In this document: positions 25,769 through 37,457 of the stretch, one piece after another
Layout of the letters: each line of letters starts with the position of its first letter
How positions within the stretch are numbered: the stretch's first letter is position 1
Assembly (NCBI RefSeq): GCF_001522585.2
Contig: NZ_CP013372.1
Span: forward strand, 682,001 to 746,000
Reading direction: 5' to 3'
From: Burkholderia sp. NRF60-BP8
Lineage (GTDB): Bacteria; Pseudomonadota; Gammaproteobacteria; Burkholderiales; Burkholderiaceae
Length of the DNA stretch: 64,000 nt
Position numbers and translations under genes: made by a program
Notes under the pieces: model-generated
Databases searched by the model: none
The model's input: the letters and a program-made list of their open reading frames with translations, nothing else
Told to the model about the DNA's origin: nothing

Positions 25769-26689
25769 TCAAGCCGCCGCGGGCACGCTCCAGCCTTCGC
25801 GGTCGCAATACGCGGCCGTGTAGTCGATGAACGCCTTCACCTTCGCGGGCAGCAGCGCGCGGTTCGCGTAGGCGAGCTTGATGTCGACGAACGCATCGAC
25901 GAGATCGGCGCCTTCCAGCAACTGCACGAGCGCGCCCGACGCGAGTTCGGCCTCGACGAGCGTTTTCGGGACGATGCCGATGCCGAAGTCGTGCATCACC
26001 ATTTCGCGGTTGAACACGGGGCTGTTCGACGAGATGTCGAAGCGGAACGGCACGGTAAGCGTGTCGCCGTCGACGCGGAACGATAGCGCAGGGCGGCGCA
26101 GCGACGGCGAGATCGGCACGAACGGATGAAGGGCGAGGTCGGCCGGCGTCTCGGGGCGCGCATGCGCGTGCAGATACGCGGGCGTCGCGACGATCACGAC
26201 CGGAATGCGCTCGATCAGCCGCACGACGGTCGATTCGCTCGTCAGCATGTACGGCACGACGATGCCGATGTCGTAGCCTTCGCCGACCAGATCGACCGGG
26301 CGCTCGGTCAGCGTGACGTCGAGGCGCACGTTCGGATGCGCGGTCTTGAAGCCGGCGATCAGCGGCACGAGGCGGTTCAGCGCGGCCGTCGTATGCGCGA
26401 CGAGGCGCAGCAGCCCCTCGGGCTCGCGCGTGTGCGTCTGCGCTTGCGCTTCCAGCGCGTCGAGCTCGTCGAGTACGGCCGCGCAACGTTCGTAGATCCG
26501 CTCGGCCGTTTCGGTCAGCGACACCTGGCGCGTGGTCCGGTGCAGCAGCCGGCTGCCGAAGCGCGCCTCCAGATCCGCGACCGCGCGCGACACGACCGGC
26601 CGCGCAAGGCCGTGCATGTCCGCGGCGCGCGTGAAGCTGCGCATCTCCACCACCGACCGGAAGATCCGCAGCTTGTCGATGTAGTCCAT
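25769..26689 (-). CDS. LysR-family regulator
   Basis: A 306-residue regulator. The HTH is SFTRAADMHGLARPVVSRAV, with the recognition helix followed by LEARFGSRLLHRTTRQVSLT. The effector domain is of the DsdC/CrgA-type common in Burkholderia (RLVAHTTAALNRLVPLI, FGIGIVPKTLVEAELASG). It lies between the two MarR genes, divergent from the second. The target is not evident; either the efflux operon or the divergent marR is possible. Confidence 0.88.
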   Translation of the reverse strand: MDYIDKLRIFRSVVEMRSFTRAADMHGLARPVVSRAVADLEARFGSRLLHRTTRQVSLTETAERIYERCAAVLDELDALEAQAQTHTREPEGLLRLVAHTTAALNRLVPLIAGFKTAHPNVRLDVTLTERPVDLVGEGYDIGIVVPYMLTSESTVVRLIERIPVVIVATPAYLHAHARPETPADLALHPFVPISPSLRRPALSFRVDGDTLTVPFRFDISSNSPVFNREMVMHDFGIGIVPKTLVEAELASGALVQLLEGADLVDAFVDIKLAYANRALLPAKVKAFIDYTAAYCDREGWSVPAAA

Positions 26690-26754
26690 GTCCGTCTCCT
26701 TGACGCGATGGCCGGCCGCCGGCCGGTGTTACGACGGAGTGTACATTGACTTTA

Positions 26755-26764
26755 TGCATATGCA
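26755..26764. promoter_or_regulatory. Palindrome upstream of the second marR gene
   Basis: TGCATATGCA is a perfect 10-bp palindrome, extended on the right by CATATA, lying 18 bases before the marR ATG. It shares the core ATGCAC/GTGCAT with the palindrome at the other marR start, and is a likely MarR binding site. Confidence 0.4.
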
Positions 26765-26781
26765 CATATAGATTGCGAAAC

Positions 26782-27210
26782 ATGAACGACATCTCGATTG
26801 CTCAGACCTGCAACTGCCTCGCGCTGCGCCAGGCGGCGCGCTTCGTCACGCAGTTGTACGAGCGCCATCTGGCCCCGGTTGGCGTCACGCCCGCGCAGTT
26901 CTCGATCATGGCGAACCTCACGCATCGGCCCGGCCTGGTGATGAGCGAACTCGCCGATACGCTCGTGATGGATCGCACGACCTTGCTGCGCGCGCTGAAG
27001 CCGTTGCAGCGCGACGGCTTCGTCGCGACGGCCGCGTCCGAGCACGATGCGCGTGCCCATGCGCTCCATCTCACGAAGCTCGGCGAGCGCACGTTCGCGC
27101 AGGCGAAAGTCGCTTGGCAGGCCGCACAGGACGAATTCGACGCGCAGTTCGGCCGCGATCGCGCAAAGGCGTTGCGCAATGAGCTGTTCAGCCTGACGGC
27201 GGAACGCTAG
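26782..27210 (+). CDS. MarR-family regulator (paralogue)
   Basis: A 142-residue protein from ATG 26782. The winged helix is seen in GVTPAQFSIMANL, VMSELADTLVMDRTTLLRAL and the wing HDARAHALHLTKLGERTF. It is a paralogue of the MarR protein at 25230-25661. No structural gene follows directly; the next gene, aconitase X, starts 190 bases later. It may control its own promoter and the neighbouring efflux operon through the shared palindromes. Confidence 0.88.
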   Translation: MNDISIAQTCNCLALRQAARFVTQLYERHLAPVGVTPAQFSIMANLTHRPGLVMSELADTLVMDRTTLLRALKPLQRDGFVATAASEHDARAHALHLTKLGERTFAQAKVAWQAAQDEFDAQFGRDRAKALRNELFSLTAER

Positions 27211-27347
27211 GCGAGGCTTCGGTGTGGCGAGCGACTGGTGTGAAATCCGAGCCATTGATGCGGCCGGAAGCGTTGGGTCGTGGAGATTGGTTTTAATGGT
27301 GTCCGGTTTTCGGGTGATCTGGACAGTTTTTACTTCCAGTTGTAGAG

Positions 27348-27393
27348 TCCTCTGACCGATTTCAGGCCGGCGCCGCCGGTACGAGTCAGAGGA
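27348..27393 (+). promoter_or_regulatory. Leader hairpin covering the aconitase X ribosome site
   Basis: A perfect 9-bp inverted repeat, TCCTCTGAC (27348-27356) and GTCAGAGGA (27385-27393), encloses a second stem CCGGC/GCCGG (27367-27371/27375-27379). The right arm of the outer stem contains most of the GAGGAG ribosome site of the gene starting at 27401. This is seen directly; a regulatory role is inferred. Confidence 0.45.
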
Positions 27394-27400
27394 GCCACCG

Positions 27401-28648
27401 ATGCTGCAGTTGAGTGACCGCGACGACGCGATGTTGCGCGGGGATTTCGGCGACGGCGTCGCCCGCGCGATGCGCATCGTCGCGCGCACGGCGCAGGTGA
27501 TGTCCGCGCCGCACCTGATCGACATTACGTCCGCGCACATCGACGGTTGTCTGTATCACGGCCGGACGAGCCTCGACTTCGTCGACTATTTCGTCGAGAC
27601 GGGCGCGAAGGTCGCGGTGCCGACCACGCTGAACGTCGGGTCGCTCGACCTGATCCATCCCGAGCTGTATCACGGCGACCGCACGATCCAGCGCGATGCG
27701 CAGCGCCTGATGGACGCGCATGTGCTGCTCGGCTGCGAATCGAGCTTCACGTGCGCGCCGTATCAACTGAAGAATCGCCCCGCGATGGGCGAGCAGATCG
27801 CGTGGGCCGAATCGAATGCGATCGTGTTCGCGAACTCGGTGCTCGGCGCGCGCACGAGCCGCTACGGCGATTTCCTCGACCTGGCCGCCGCGATCACCGG
27901 GCGTGCGCCGTATGCGGGGCTGCATGTCGACGCGAACCGCGCCGCGCGGATCGTGTTCAATGCGCCGGACTTCAGCCGCCTGCCGTCGCGCGACATCTAT
28001 TTCGCCGCGCTCGGTTTGGCGGTCGGCAAGATCGCGGGCGCCGTCGTGCCGGCGATCGTCGGGCTGCCGGCGGACACCACCGAGGACGAGCTCAAGGCGC
28101 TCGGCGCGGCCGCCGCGTCGAGCGGGGCCGTCGCGCTGTTCCATGCGGTCGGCGTGACGCCCGAGGCGCCGACGCTCGATGCCGCGTTGCACGGGCAGGC
28201 GGCGCAACGCACGGTCGACATCACGATGGCCGATCTCGACGAGATTCGCCGCACGCTGAATCACGGCGCGGCCGGCGACGCGCTCGTCGCGGTCGCGCTC
28301 GGTACGCCGCATTTTTCGCTGGCCGAATTCCGCACGCTCGGCACGTTGCTCGACGCGTTCGACGGCCAGCCGGCCTGCGATTTCTACGTGAACACGAGCC
28401 GCTTCATTTTGTGGGAGCTGGAGCAAGTCGGTCTCGCGGAGAAATTCGCCGCGCGCGGCGTCCAGATCGTCGTCGATACCTGCACGTACATCACGCCGGT
28501 GATGAAGCAGTTGTCGGGGCTGGTGATGACCAACTCGGGGAAATGGGCGTCGTATGCGCCCGCGAACATCGGCGTGACGGTCGCGTACGGCAGCATGCGC
28601 GAATGCGTGCGGTCCGCGTACGAAGGCAAGGTGCGATTCGATGACTGA
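27401..28648 (+). CDS. Aconitase X large subunit (cis-3-hydroxy-L-proline dehydratase type)
   Basis: A 415-residue aconitase X catalytic domain protein. Family landmarks include SAHIDGCLYHG, VPTTLNVGSLDL, GCESSFTCAPYQL, WAESNAIVFANSVLGART, YVNTSRFILWELE, VVDTCTYITPVMK and the closing NSGKWASYAPANIGV with FGSM-like YGSMREC. In type II aconitase X the large and small domains are on separate genes, as here. Characterised relatives dehydrate cis-3-hydroxy-L-proline; other substrates are possible. It overlaps the small-subunit gene by eight bases. Confidence 0.87.
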   Translation: MLQLSDRDDAMLRGDFGDGVARAMRIVARTAQVMSAPHLIDITSAHIDGCLYHGRTSLDFVDYFVETGAKVAVPTTLNVGSLDLIHPELYHGDRTIQRDAQRLMDAHVLLGCESSFTCAPYQLKNRPAMGEQIAWAESNAIVFANSVLGARTSRYGDFLDLAAAITGRAPYAGLHVDANRAARIVFNAPDFSRLPSRDIYFAALGLAVGKIAGAVVPAIVGLPADTTEDELKALGAAAASSGAVALFHAVGVTPEAPTLDAALHGQAAQRTVDITMADLDEIRRTLNHGAAGDALVAVALGTPHFSLAEFRTLGTLLDAFDGQPACDFYVNTSRFILWELEQVGLAEKFAARGVQIVVDTCTYITPVMKQLSGLVMTNSGKWASYAPANIGVTVAYGSMRECVRSAYEGKVRFDD

Positions 28649-29090
28649 AGCGACGGGACAATGCTTGACGGGCGACACGCTCGTGCCGGGCAGCGCGTGC
28701 GCGCGCCCGTTCGTTCTCGACAAGCCGCTGAGCTTCTGGGGCGGCTACGACTCGGGCGCGGGCCGGATCGTCGATCGCGGGCATCCGCAGGCCGGCGCGA
28801 GCCTTGCCGGCAAGGTGATGGTGATGCCGCACGCGAAGGGTTCGAGTTCGAGCAGCAGCGTGCTCGCGGAAGCGGTGCGCAACGGCACGGGGCCGGTCGC
28901 GATCGTGTTGAAGGAGCGCGACCTGATCATCTCGATCGGCGCGATCGTGGCCGCCGAGCTGTATGCGATCGCGGTGCCGGTGGTGTGCGTGACCGACGAC
29001 GTGTACGACGCGATCGCCGCGGCAACGGGCGACGTGCGGATCGAAGCGGGAGAGGGGGACGGCGGCGCGCGGATTCATATCGGCGGCTGA
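28641..29090 (+). CDS. Aconitase X small subunit (swivel domain, DUF126)
   Basis: A 149-residue swivelling-domain protein. Motifs seen: FVLDKPLSFWGGYDSGAGRIVDR (the gate region, W-G-G-x-D), GKVMVMPHAKGSSSSSSVLAE with the serine-rich phosphate/substrate loop, and IVLKERDLIISIGAIVAAEL. It completes the active site of the large subunit encoded just upstream. The eight-base overlap predicts coupled translation and equal amounts. Confidence 0.87.
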   Translation: MTEATGQCLTGDTLVPGSACARPFVLDKPLSFWGGYDSGAGRIVDRGHPQAGASLAGKVMVMPHAKGSSSSSSVLAEAVRNGTGPVAIVLKERDLIISIGAIVAAELYAIAVPVVCVTDDVYDAIAAATGDVRIEAGEGDGGARIHIGG

Positions 29091-29112
29091 CGCGCTGCGC
29101 GCGTGTTTCGCA

Positions 29113-32301
<3,189 letters not shown>

Positions 32302-32304
32302 CGG

Positions 32305-32324
32305 GCGACCGCTGCAACGGTCGC
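32305..32324 (+). terminator. Hairpin after fadH
   Basis: A perfect 7-bp stem, GCGACCG / CGGTCGC with a 6-base loop, lies four bases after the stop codon. It lacks a T run, so it may be a weak terminator or an RNA 3' stabiliser. Confidence 0.35.
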
Positions 32325-32493
32325 TCGAACGTACGTCGCGCGGAGACGATCAGGCTGCGCGCGGCTCGCGGCTTGCCGCCCGATGCGCGGATTCGCCAAT
32401 GCGGGACCGCGGCGAGCCGCAGCGCCGGTCGCGCTGCCACGCAAGGTGGCGGCGCGAGCCCGGCATACCGTGATTGCGATCGACTGGCGCGGC

Positions 32494-32898
32494 TCAGGCC
32501 GCTTCGGCCCGCTCTTCCTCCTCCGCTTCGAGCATCGCCTTGACGATCAGATAGACGGCCGGCAGATCGTCGTCGTCGCGGCGCCAGTCGACCGGCTCCT
32601 CGACGTCCGCGGCGACCAGCCGGCTGTCGCGCAGCCGGATGAACGCGTCGACGACGGCCGGATCGTTGCGGTTCAGGAAACCGGGATTCGAGAACGCCAG
32701 CTCTTCGACGTTCAGCAGCGCCTGCCAGCTCATCGTGCGCACGGCCGCCGGGTGGGTGCGACGGCGCAGGCCGAGCGCCCGCTGCGCGGGGCCGCCGACG
32801 ACACGCTGCAGATCGACGACCGCCCGCTGCGCGGCGCGCTCGAAGTGGGCGGGATTGAAGCCGGGTTGTTCGGGATCGAATGCGGAAGCCTGGAACAT
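32494..32898 (-). CDS. Conserved hypothetical protein
   Basis: A 134-residue soluble protein with a good ribosome site (gaggcg) before the ATG. No signal peptide or membrane helix is seen. It has a charged C-terminus (EAEEEERAEAA) and a region rich in Asp and Arg (DWRRDDDDLPAVYL). I do not recognise the family. Codon use is typical of the chromosome. It stands alone between fadH and a LysR gene. Confidence 0.6.
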   Translation of the reverse strand: MFQASAFDPEQPGFNPAHFERAAQRAVVDLQRVVGGPAQRALGLRRRTHPAAVRTMSWQALLNVEELAFSNPGFLNRNDPAVVDAFIRLRDSRLVAADVEEPVDWRRDDDDLPAVYLIVKAMLEAEEEERAEAA

Positions 32899-33063
32899 GG
32901 TCGCCTCACAAAAGTCCGTTCGTCTGTGGATGACGGAATTCGGGTCAAATGGTGCAAAAGCACTGTAAATATATACAGTGTTCGATGCGGTTTCAAGCCC
33001 CGAATGCAGGATTCCGTGCGTCGGCGAGCGACGCGGGCGAATCGCGTCGATCGGGCGAACGCT

Positions 33064-33957
33064 CTACACCGCCGCCGCGATCGTTTCCCGCAGCCATCGA
33101 TGCGCCGGGTCGCGATGCATGCGCTCGTGCCACAGCATCGACATCTCATAGCCGGGCACCTCGACCGGTGCGTCCACCACGCGCAGCGCGGGCACGTCGC
33201 GCACCAGCCGCTCGGGCAGCATCGCGACGAGGTCGGTGCTCGCGACGGCCGACATCACGAACAGGAAGTGCGGCACCGACAGCACGACGCGTCGCGCGGC
33301 GCCGACCTTCGCGAGCGCTTCGTCGGTCACGCCGAAAAAGCCGCCGCCGTCGGGCGACACGATCACGTGCTCGAGCGTGCCGAACTGCGCGAGCGTGGGG
33401 CGCCGCTTCAGCTTCGGGTGACCGGCACGGCCGATCAGCACGTAGCGCTCGACGAACAGCGGCAGGCGCCGCATGCCGGGCGGCGACCCTTCGGTCGTGT
33501 GGAACGCGAGGTCGACGCCGTTTCGTTCGGTATCCTGCTCGATGCGCGGCGGCACGAGCTCGATGACGGCCAGCCGCGTGCCGGGCGCGGTCGAACGCAA
33601 CGTGTGCAGCGCGGGCAGCACGATCGTCGATTCGCCGTAGTCGGTCGCGGCCACCCGCCACGTGTTCGTCGCGGTCGCGGGATCGAACGGCGCGGCCGGG
33701 AGCACCGTGCGCTCGAGCCCTTCGAGCGCGTCGCGCAACGGCTCGCGCAGCGCTTCCGCACGTGCGGTCGGCCGCATTCCGCGCGGCCCCGGCAGCAGCA
33801 GCGGATCGCCGAACACGTCGCGCAGTTTCTGCAACTGCACGCTGACCGACGGCTGCGACATGTTCAGCCGCTCGGCCGCGCGCGTGACGTTGTGCTCGGC
33901 GAGCAGCACGTCCAGCGTGACGAGCAGGTTCAGGTCGAGCCTTCTGAGATTATTCAT
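33064..33957 (-). CDS. LysR-family regulator
   Basis: A 297-residue regulator of the NodD/NahR-like subgroup. The N-terminus MNNLRRLDLNLLVTLDVLLA is characteristic, with the HTH NVTRAAERLNMSQPSVSVQL and LRDVFGDPLLLPGPRGM. It is divergent from a flavodoxin-fold quinone reductase gene across 86 bases. A T-N11-A candidate (TATAGCTGGAATA, 33961-33973) sits just upstream of its start. It most likely controls the reductase, an arrangement common for LysR and NQO genes. Confidence 0.9.
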   Translation of the reverse strand: MNNLRRLDLNLLVTLDVLLAEHNVTRAAERLNMSQPSVSVQLQKLRDVFGDPLLLPGPRGMRPTARAEALREPLRDALEGLERTVLPAAPFDPATATNTWRVAATDYGESTIVLPALHTLRSTAPGTRLAVIELVPPRIEQDTERNGVDLAFHTTEGSPPGMRRLPLFVERYVLIGRAGHPKLKRRPTLAQFGTLEHVIVSPDGGGFFGVTDEALAKVGAARRVVLSVPHFLFVMSAVASTDLVAMLPERLVRDVPALRVVDAPVEVPGYEMSMLWHERMHRDPAHRWLRETIAAAV

Positions 33958-34043
33958 GGCTATAGCTGGAATATCGGGAATTCATTTCAAATATACCGTC
34001 GAAGGCGGCATCCTGCAGTCATTCAATTGACGGAGTGACGAGC

Positions 34044-34823
34044 ATGAATGTGCTGATCGTGTATGCCCATCCCGAGCCGCGTTCGCTGAACGGCGCGCTG
34101 CGCGACTTCACCGTCGGCCATCTCGAAGCGGCCGGCCACACGGTGCAGGTGAGCGACCTGTATGCGATGAACTGGAAGGCGGTACTCGATGCGAACGACG
34201 TGACCGATCGCGCGCCCGACGCGCGGTTCGATCCGTCGCTCGATTCGAAGCGCGCGTTCGAGGCGGGCACGCAAAGCGAAGACATCGCGCGCGAGCAGGA
34301 CAAGCTGAAGTGGGCCGACGCGGTGATCCTGCAGTTTCCGCTGTGGTGGTTCTCGATGCCGGCGATCATGAAGGGCTGGTTCGAGCGCGTGTATGCGTAC
34401 GGTTTTGCGTATGGCGTCGGCGAGCATTCCGATACGCACTGGGGCGATCGCTACGGCGAAGGTTCGCTGGCCGGCAAGCGGGCGATGGTCGTCGTCACGA
34501 CGGGCGGATGGGAGCCGCACTACAGCCCGCGCGGCATCAACGGGCCGATCGACGACTTGCTGTTCCCGATCCAGCACGGCGTGCTGTATTACCCGGGGTT
34601 CGACGTGCTGCCGCCGTTCGTGATCTATCGGACGGGCAAGATGAACGCCGCGCGCTTCGACACAACGTGTACGGCGCTCGGCCAGCGTCTCGACGATCTG
34701 TGGACCACGCCGCCGATTCCGTTCCGCCGCCAGAACGCGGGCGACTACGAGATTCCGGCGCTGACGTTGAAAGAGGAGATCGCGCCGGGGACGGTGGGGT
34801 TCGCCGCGCATCTGGCCGCGTGA
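34044..34823 (+). CDS. NAD(P)H dehydrogenase (quinone), flavodoxin-2 family
   Basis: About 259 residues from ATG 34044 (ribosome site ggag 8 bases upstream; an in-frame GTG at 34035 is less likely). Motifs of the NQO1/MdaB-like flavodoxin fold are visible: VLIVYAHPEPRSLNGAL for FMN/FAD phosphate binding, VILQFPLWWFSMPAIMKGW, and VVVTTGGWEPHYSPRGING. It would reduce quinones by two electrons in the cytoplasm, protecting against redox cycling. It is divergent from the LysR gene. Confidence 0.9.
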   Translation: MNVLIVYAHPEPRSLNGALRDFTVGHLEAAGHTVQVSDLYAMNWKAVLDANDVTDRAPDARFDPSLDSKRAFEAGTQSEDIAREQDKLKWADAVILQFPLWWFSMPAIMKGWFERVYAYGFAYGVGEHSDTHWGDRYGEGSLAGKRAMVVVTTGGWEPHYSPRGINGPIDDLLFPIQHGVLYYPGFDVLPPFVIYRTGKMNAARFDTTCTALGQRLDDLWTTPPIPFRRQNAGDYEIPALTLKEEIAPGTVGFAAHLAA

Positions 34824-34963
34824 GAGGGGCTGCGCACGTCGACGCGCGGTGATACGGGTAACCGTCGCCGAATGCAAAACGCCCCGGGCGGCCTGCATGA
34901 CATCGCCGGCAGCCCGGGTCGTGCCTCTCGCGGCCGTCGGTCACGGCCGCGATGCATCGTTGC

Positions 34964-35254
34964 TTACTGGTCGTCTTCCCGCACCGACGAAGGATGCCGG
35001 CACAGCGCCCGCACCTCCATCTCCATATACGGAAACAGCGGCAACTGACTCAGCACGTCGTGCAGTTGCTGCACGCTGTCGACGTCGAAAATGCTGACGT
35101 TCGCATACTGCCCGGCGATCCGCCACAGATGCCGCCACACGCCCTCGTTCATCAACCGCTGGCACATCGCCTTTTCTTCCGCCTTCAGCGTGGCCGCCTT
35201 GACCGGATCCATGTCCGCCGGCAGGCGAACGGTCATTTCCACATGAAACAGCAT
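34964..35254 (-). CDS. catC: Muconolactone delta-isomerase
   Basis: A 96-residue protein starting MLFHVEMTVRLPADMDP, the CatC hallmark, with VWRHLWRIAGQYANVSIFDV and LPLFPYMEMEVRAL following. The enzyme converts (+)-muconolactone to beta-ketoadipate enol-lactone and forms a decamer in the cytoplasm. The length equals the family norm. It is the last gene of catBAC, 43 bases after catA. Confidence 0.95.
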   Translation of the reverse strand: MLFHVEMTVRLPADMDPVKAATLKAEEKAMCQRLMNEGVWRHLWRIAGQYANVSIFDVDSVQQLHDVLSQLPLFPYMEMEVRALCRHPSSVREDDQ

Positions 35255-35297
35255 CCTGCACTCCTTGCGTTGTCGATTCGTCGAACGGGACGGGCGC

Positions 35298-36200
35298 TCA
35301 CGCCTGCGCGCGGGGCCGCTCGACTTCGCTCCCCGGCACGTCCTGCTTGTCCTTGAGCAGCGAGAAATCGAAGTCGATCAGCGCGAACTGCCCGTCGACG
35401 CCGTACGGCTTGCCTTCCGCGCCCTCCGCCTGCCTGACCGGCGGGATCAGCCCGTCGCGCGTCGCGAACGCGAAGTCGTCCCACAGGTGCGGATCGCCAT
35501 CGATGTTGATCTGCGTCGTCAGCTTACGATACCCGTCCGCGGAAACGAAGAAGTGAATGTGCGCCGGACGATGGCCGTGGCGGCCGAGCTGGTCGAGCAG
35601 TTGCTCGGTCTTGCTGCCCGGCGGCACGCTGTAGCCGACCGGCAGCACGCTGCGGAAGCTGTAACGGCCTTCGGCATCGGTGCGGATCGAGCGGCGCAGG
35701 TTGAACGCGGGCTGCGACGGGTCGAAGTACGAGTAATTGCCCAGGTGGTTCGCATGCCACACCTCGACCAGCGCGTTCGCGAGCGGCGCGCCGTCCTGGC
35801 CGAGCACCCGGCCGCGCATGATCAGCGTCTGGCCCGGATCGGTGCCGTCGTCGAGCCGTGCGTGACCGACCGATTCCGGCGCGCCGGCGACATACAGCGG
35901 CCCTTCGATCGTGCGCGGCGTGCCGCCGTGGATGCCGGCCTTTTCCTCGGCTTCGTCCATCCGCACGTCGAGAAAGCGTTCGAGGCCGAGGCCCGCAGCG
36001 ATCAGCCCGAATTCGCGGCCGGCTTCGTTCAGGAAGTTCAGGGCCGTCCAGAATTCGCTCGGCTGCACGTCGAAGTCCTCGATCGTGTAGCAGATGTCCT
36101 TCACGATCCGGTTGACGATCGCGCGCACGCGCGGGTTGCCGGGCTTCTCGGCGGCGTCGTCGAAGGTCTTCAGCAGTGCGTCGATGGCTTGCTTGTTCAT
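35298..36200 (-). CDS. catA: Catechol 1,2-dioxygenase
   Basis: A 300-residue intradiol dioxygenase that opens catechol to cis,cis-muconate. The ATG at 36200 follows the ribosome site ggagac. The non-heme Fe(III) ligands are all visible: Tyr156 in NYSYFDP, Tyr190 in PVGYSVPP, and His214/His216 in HRPAHIHFF. The helical N-terminal dimer domain (TFDDAAEKPGNPRVRAIV) is intact. It lies between catB (32 bases) and catC (43 bases), so the three genes form one operon. Confidence 0.96.
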   Translation of the reverse strand: MNKQAIDALLKTFDDAAEKPGNPRVRAIVNRIVKDICYTIEDFDVQPSEFWTALNFLNEAGREFGLIAAGLGLERFLDVRMDEAEEKAGIHGGTPRTIEGPLYVAGAPESVGHARLDDGTDPGQTLIMRGRVLGQDGAPLANALVEVWHANHLGNYSYFDPSQPAFNLRRSIRTDAEGRYSFRSVLPVGYSVPPGSKTEQLLDQLGRHGHRPAHIHFFVSADGYRKLTTQINIDGDPHLWDDFAFATRDGLIPPVRQAEGAEGKPYGVDGQFALIDFDFSLLKDKQDVPGSEVERPRAQA

Positions 36201-36232
36201 CTGTGTCTCCGGTTTCGGTTGTCGTGTGGGGA

Positions 36233-37366
36233 TCAGCGGGCGTCGCGTCGCATCCGTTCGATGCGGGCCCAGTCGAAGGTGAGGCCGAGGCCGGGCGCCG
36301 CCGGCAGGTGCAGCTTGAAGTCCTGGTAGCGCAGCGGCTCGACGAGGATCTCCTCGGTGAGCAGCAGCGGGCCGAACAGTTCGGTGCCCCATTTCAGCGA
36401 GTCGAACGTGCTGAACAGTTGCGCGGACGCCATCGTGCCGGCCGCGCCTTCGAGCATCGTGCCGCCGTACAGTTCGATGCCGGCCGCCGCGGCGATCGAC
36501 GCGACGCTCGCCGCGCCCTGCAGACCGCCCGATTGTGCGATCTTCACCGCGAACACGTCGGCCGCGCGGTCCTGCGCGAGCGCGAACGCGTCGACGGGGC
36601 CGTGCAGCGCCTCGTCGGCCATGATCGGTACTTGCGCGAGCTGCGTGAGGCGTTTCAGCCCCGCGCGGTTGGTCGCGGCGATCGGCTGCTCGACGAGGCT
36701 CACGCCGGCGTCGGCGAGCCGCGCGCCGGCCCAGATCGCATCGGTTTCGCTCCAAGCCTGGTTCACGTCGACCCGCACGTCGCCGCGCTCGCCGAGCGCG
36801 CGCTTGATCGCGACCACGTGCGCCACGTCGTCGGCGACCGCGTTCGCGCCGATCTTCAGCTTGAACGCGCAATGGCGGCGGGCATCGAGCATCGCTTCGG
36901 CTTCCGCGATGTCGCGCTGCGTGTCGCCGCTCGCGAGCGTCCACGCGACATCGACCGCATCGGTCCGGCGCCCGCCGAACAGCTCGGACAGCGGCACGCC
37001 CAGACGCCGCGCCTGCGCATCGAACAGCGCGGTCTCGATCGCGCACTTCGCGAAACGGTTGCCCTGGAACAGCCTGCGCACTCGCGCCATCGCGGCGCCG
37101 GGGCGCGTCGCGTCCATGCCTTGCAGCAGCGGCGCGAAGTAGGTGTCGAGGTTGACCTTGATGCTTTCGGGGCTTTCCTCGCCATAGGCGAGGCCGCCGA
37201 TGGTCGTCGCCTCGCCGACGCCTTCGATACCGTCCGTGCATCGAATTCGGACCAGGACGAGCGTCTGGCAATGCATCGTGGCGACCGACAATCTGTGGGG
37301 CCTGATCGTCGGCACATCGACCAGCAACGTCTCGATGCGCTCGATGGTGGCGGTGGTTGCTATCAT
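36233..37366 (-). CDS. catB: Muconate cycloisomerase
   Basis: A 377-residue enolase-superfamily enzyme that converts cis,cis-muconate to muconolactone. The ATG at 37366 has a consensus AGGAGG site. Catalytic residues match the Pseudomonas enzyme with a shift of two: Lys169 and Lys171 in FKLKIG, Asp200 in RVDVNQAW, Glu226 in EQPI, Asp251 in ADEAL, and Lys275 in AVKIAQSGG. It is the first gene of catBAC and divergent from catR, as expected for muconate-induced control. Confidence 0.96.
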   Translation of the reverse strand: MIATTATIERIETLLVDVPTIRPHRLSVATMHCQTLVLVRIRCTDGIEGVGEATTIGGLAYGEESPESIKVNLDTYFAPLLQGMDATRPGAAMARVRRLFQGNRFAKCAIETALFDAQARRLGVPLSELFGGRRTDAVDVAWTLASGDTQRDIAEAEAMLDARRHCAFKLKIGANAVADDVAHVVAIKRALGERGDVRVDVNQAWSETDAIWAGARLADAGVSLVEQPIAATNRAGLKRLTQLAQVPIMADEALHGPVDAFALAQDRAADVFAVKIAQSGGLQGAASVASIAAAAGIELYGGTMLEGAAGTMASAQLFSTFDSLKWGTELFGPLLLTEEILVEPLRYQDFKLHLPAAPGLGLTFDWARIERMRRDAR

Positions 37367-37457
37367 GCGATTCCTCCTGTTGGTGCACATGGTAGGAATT
37401 CCCGCCCCGCGTCGTCCAACACTCTTTCCGACTACTTCCATACCTTTGAGGCATGAA

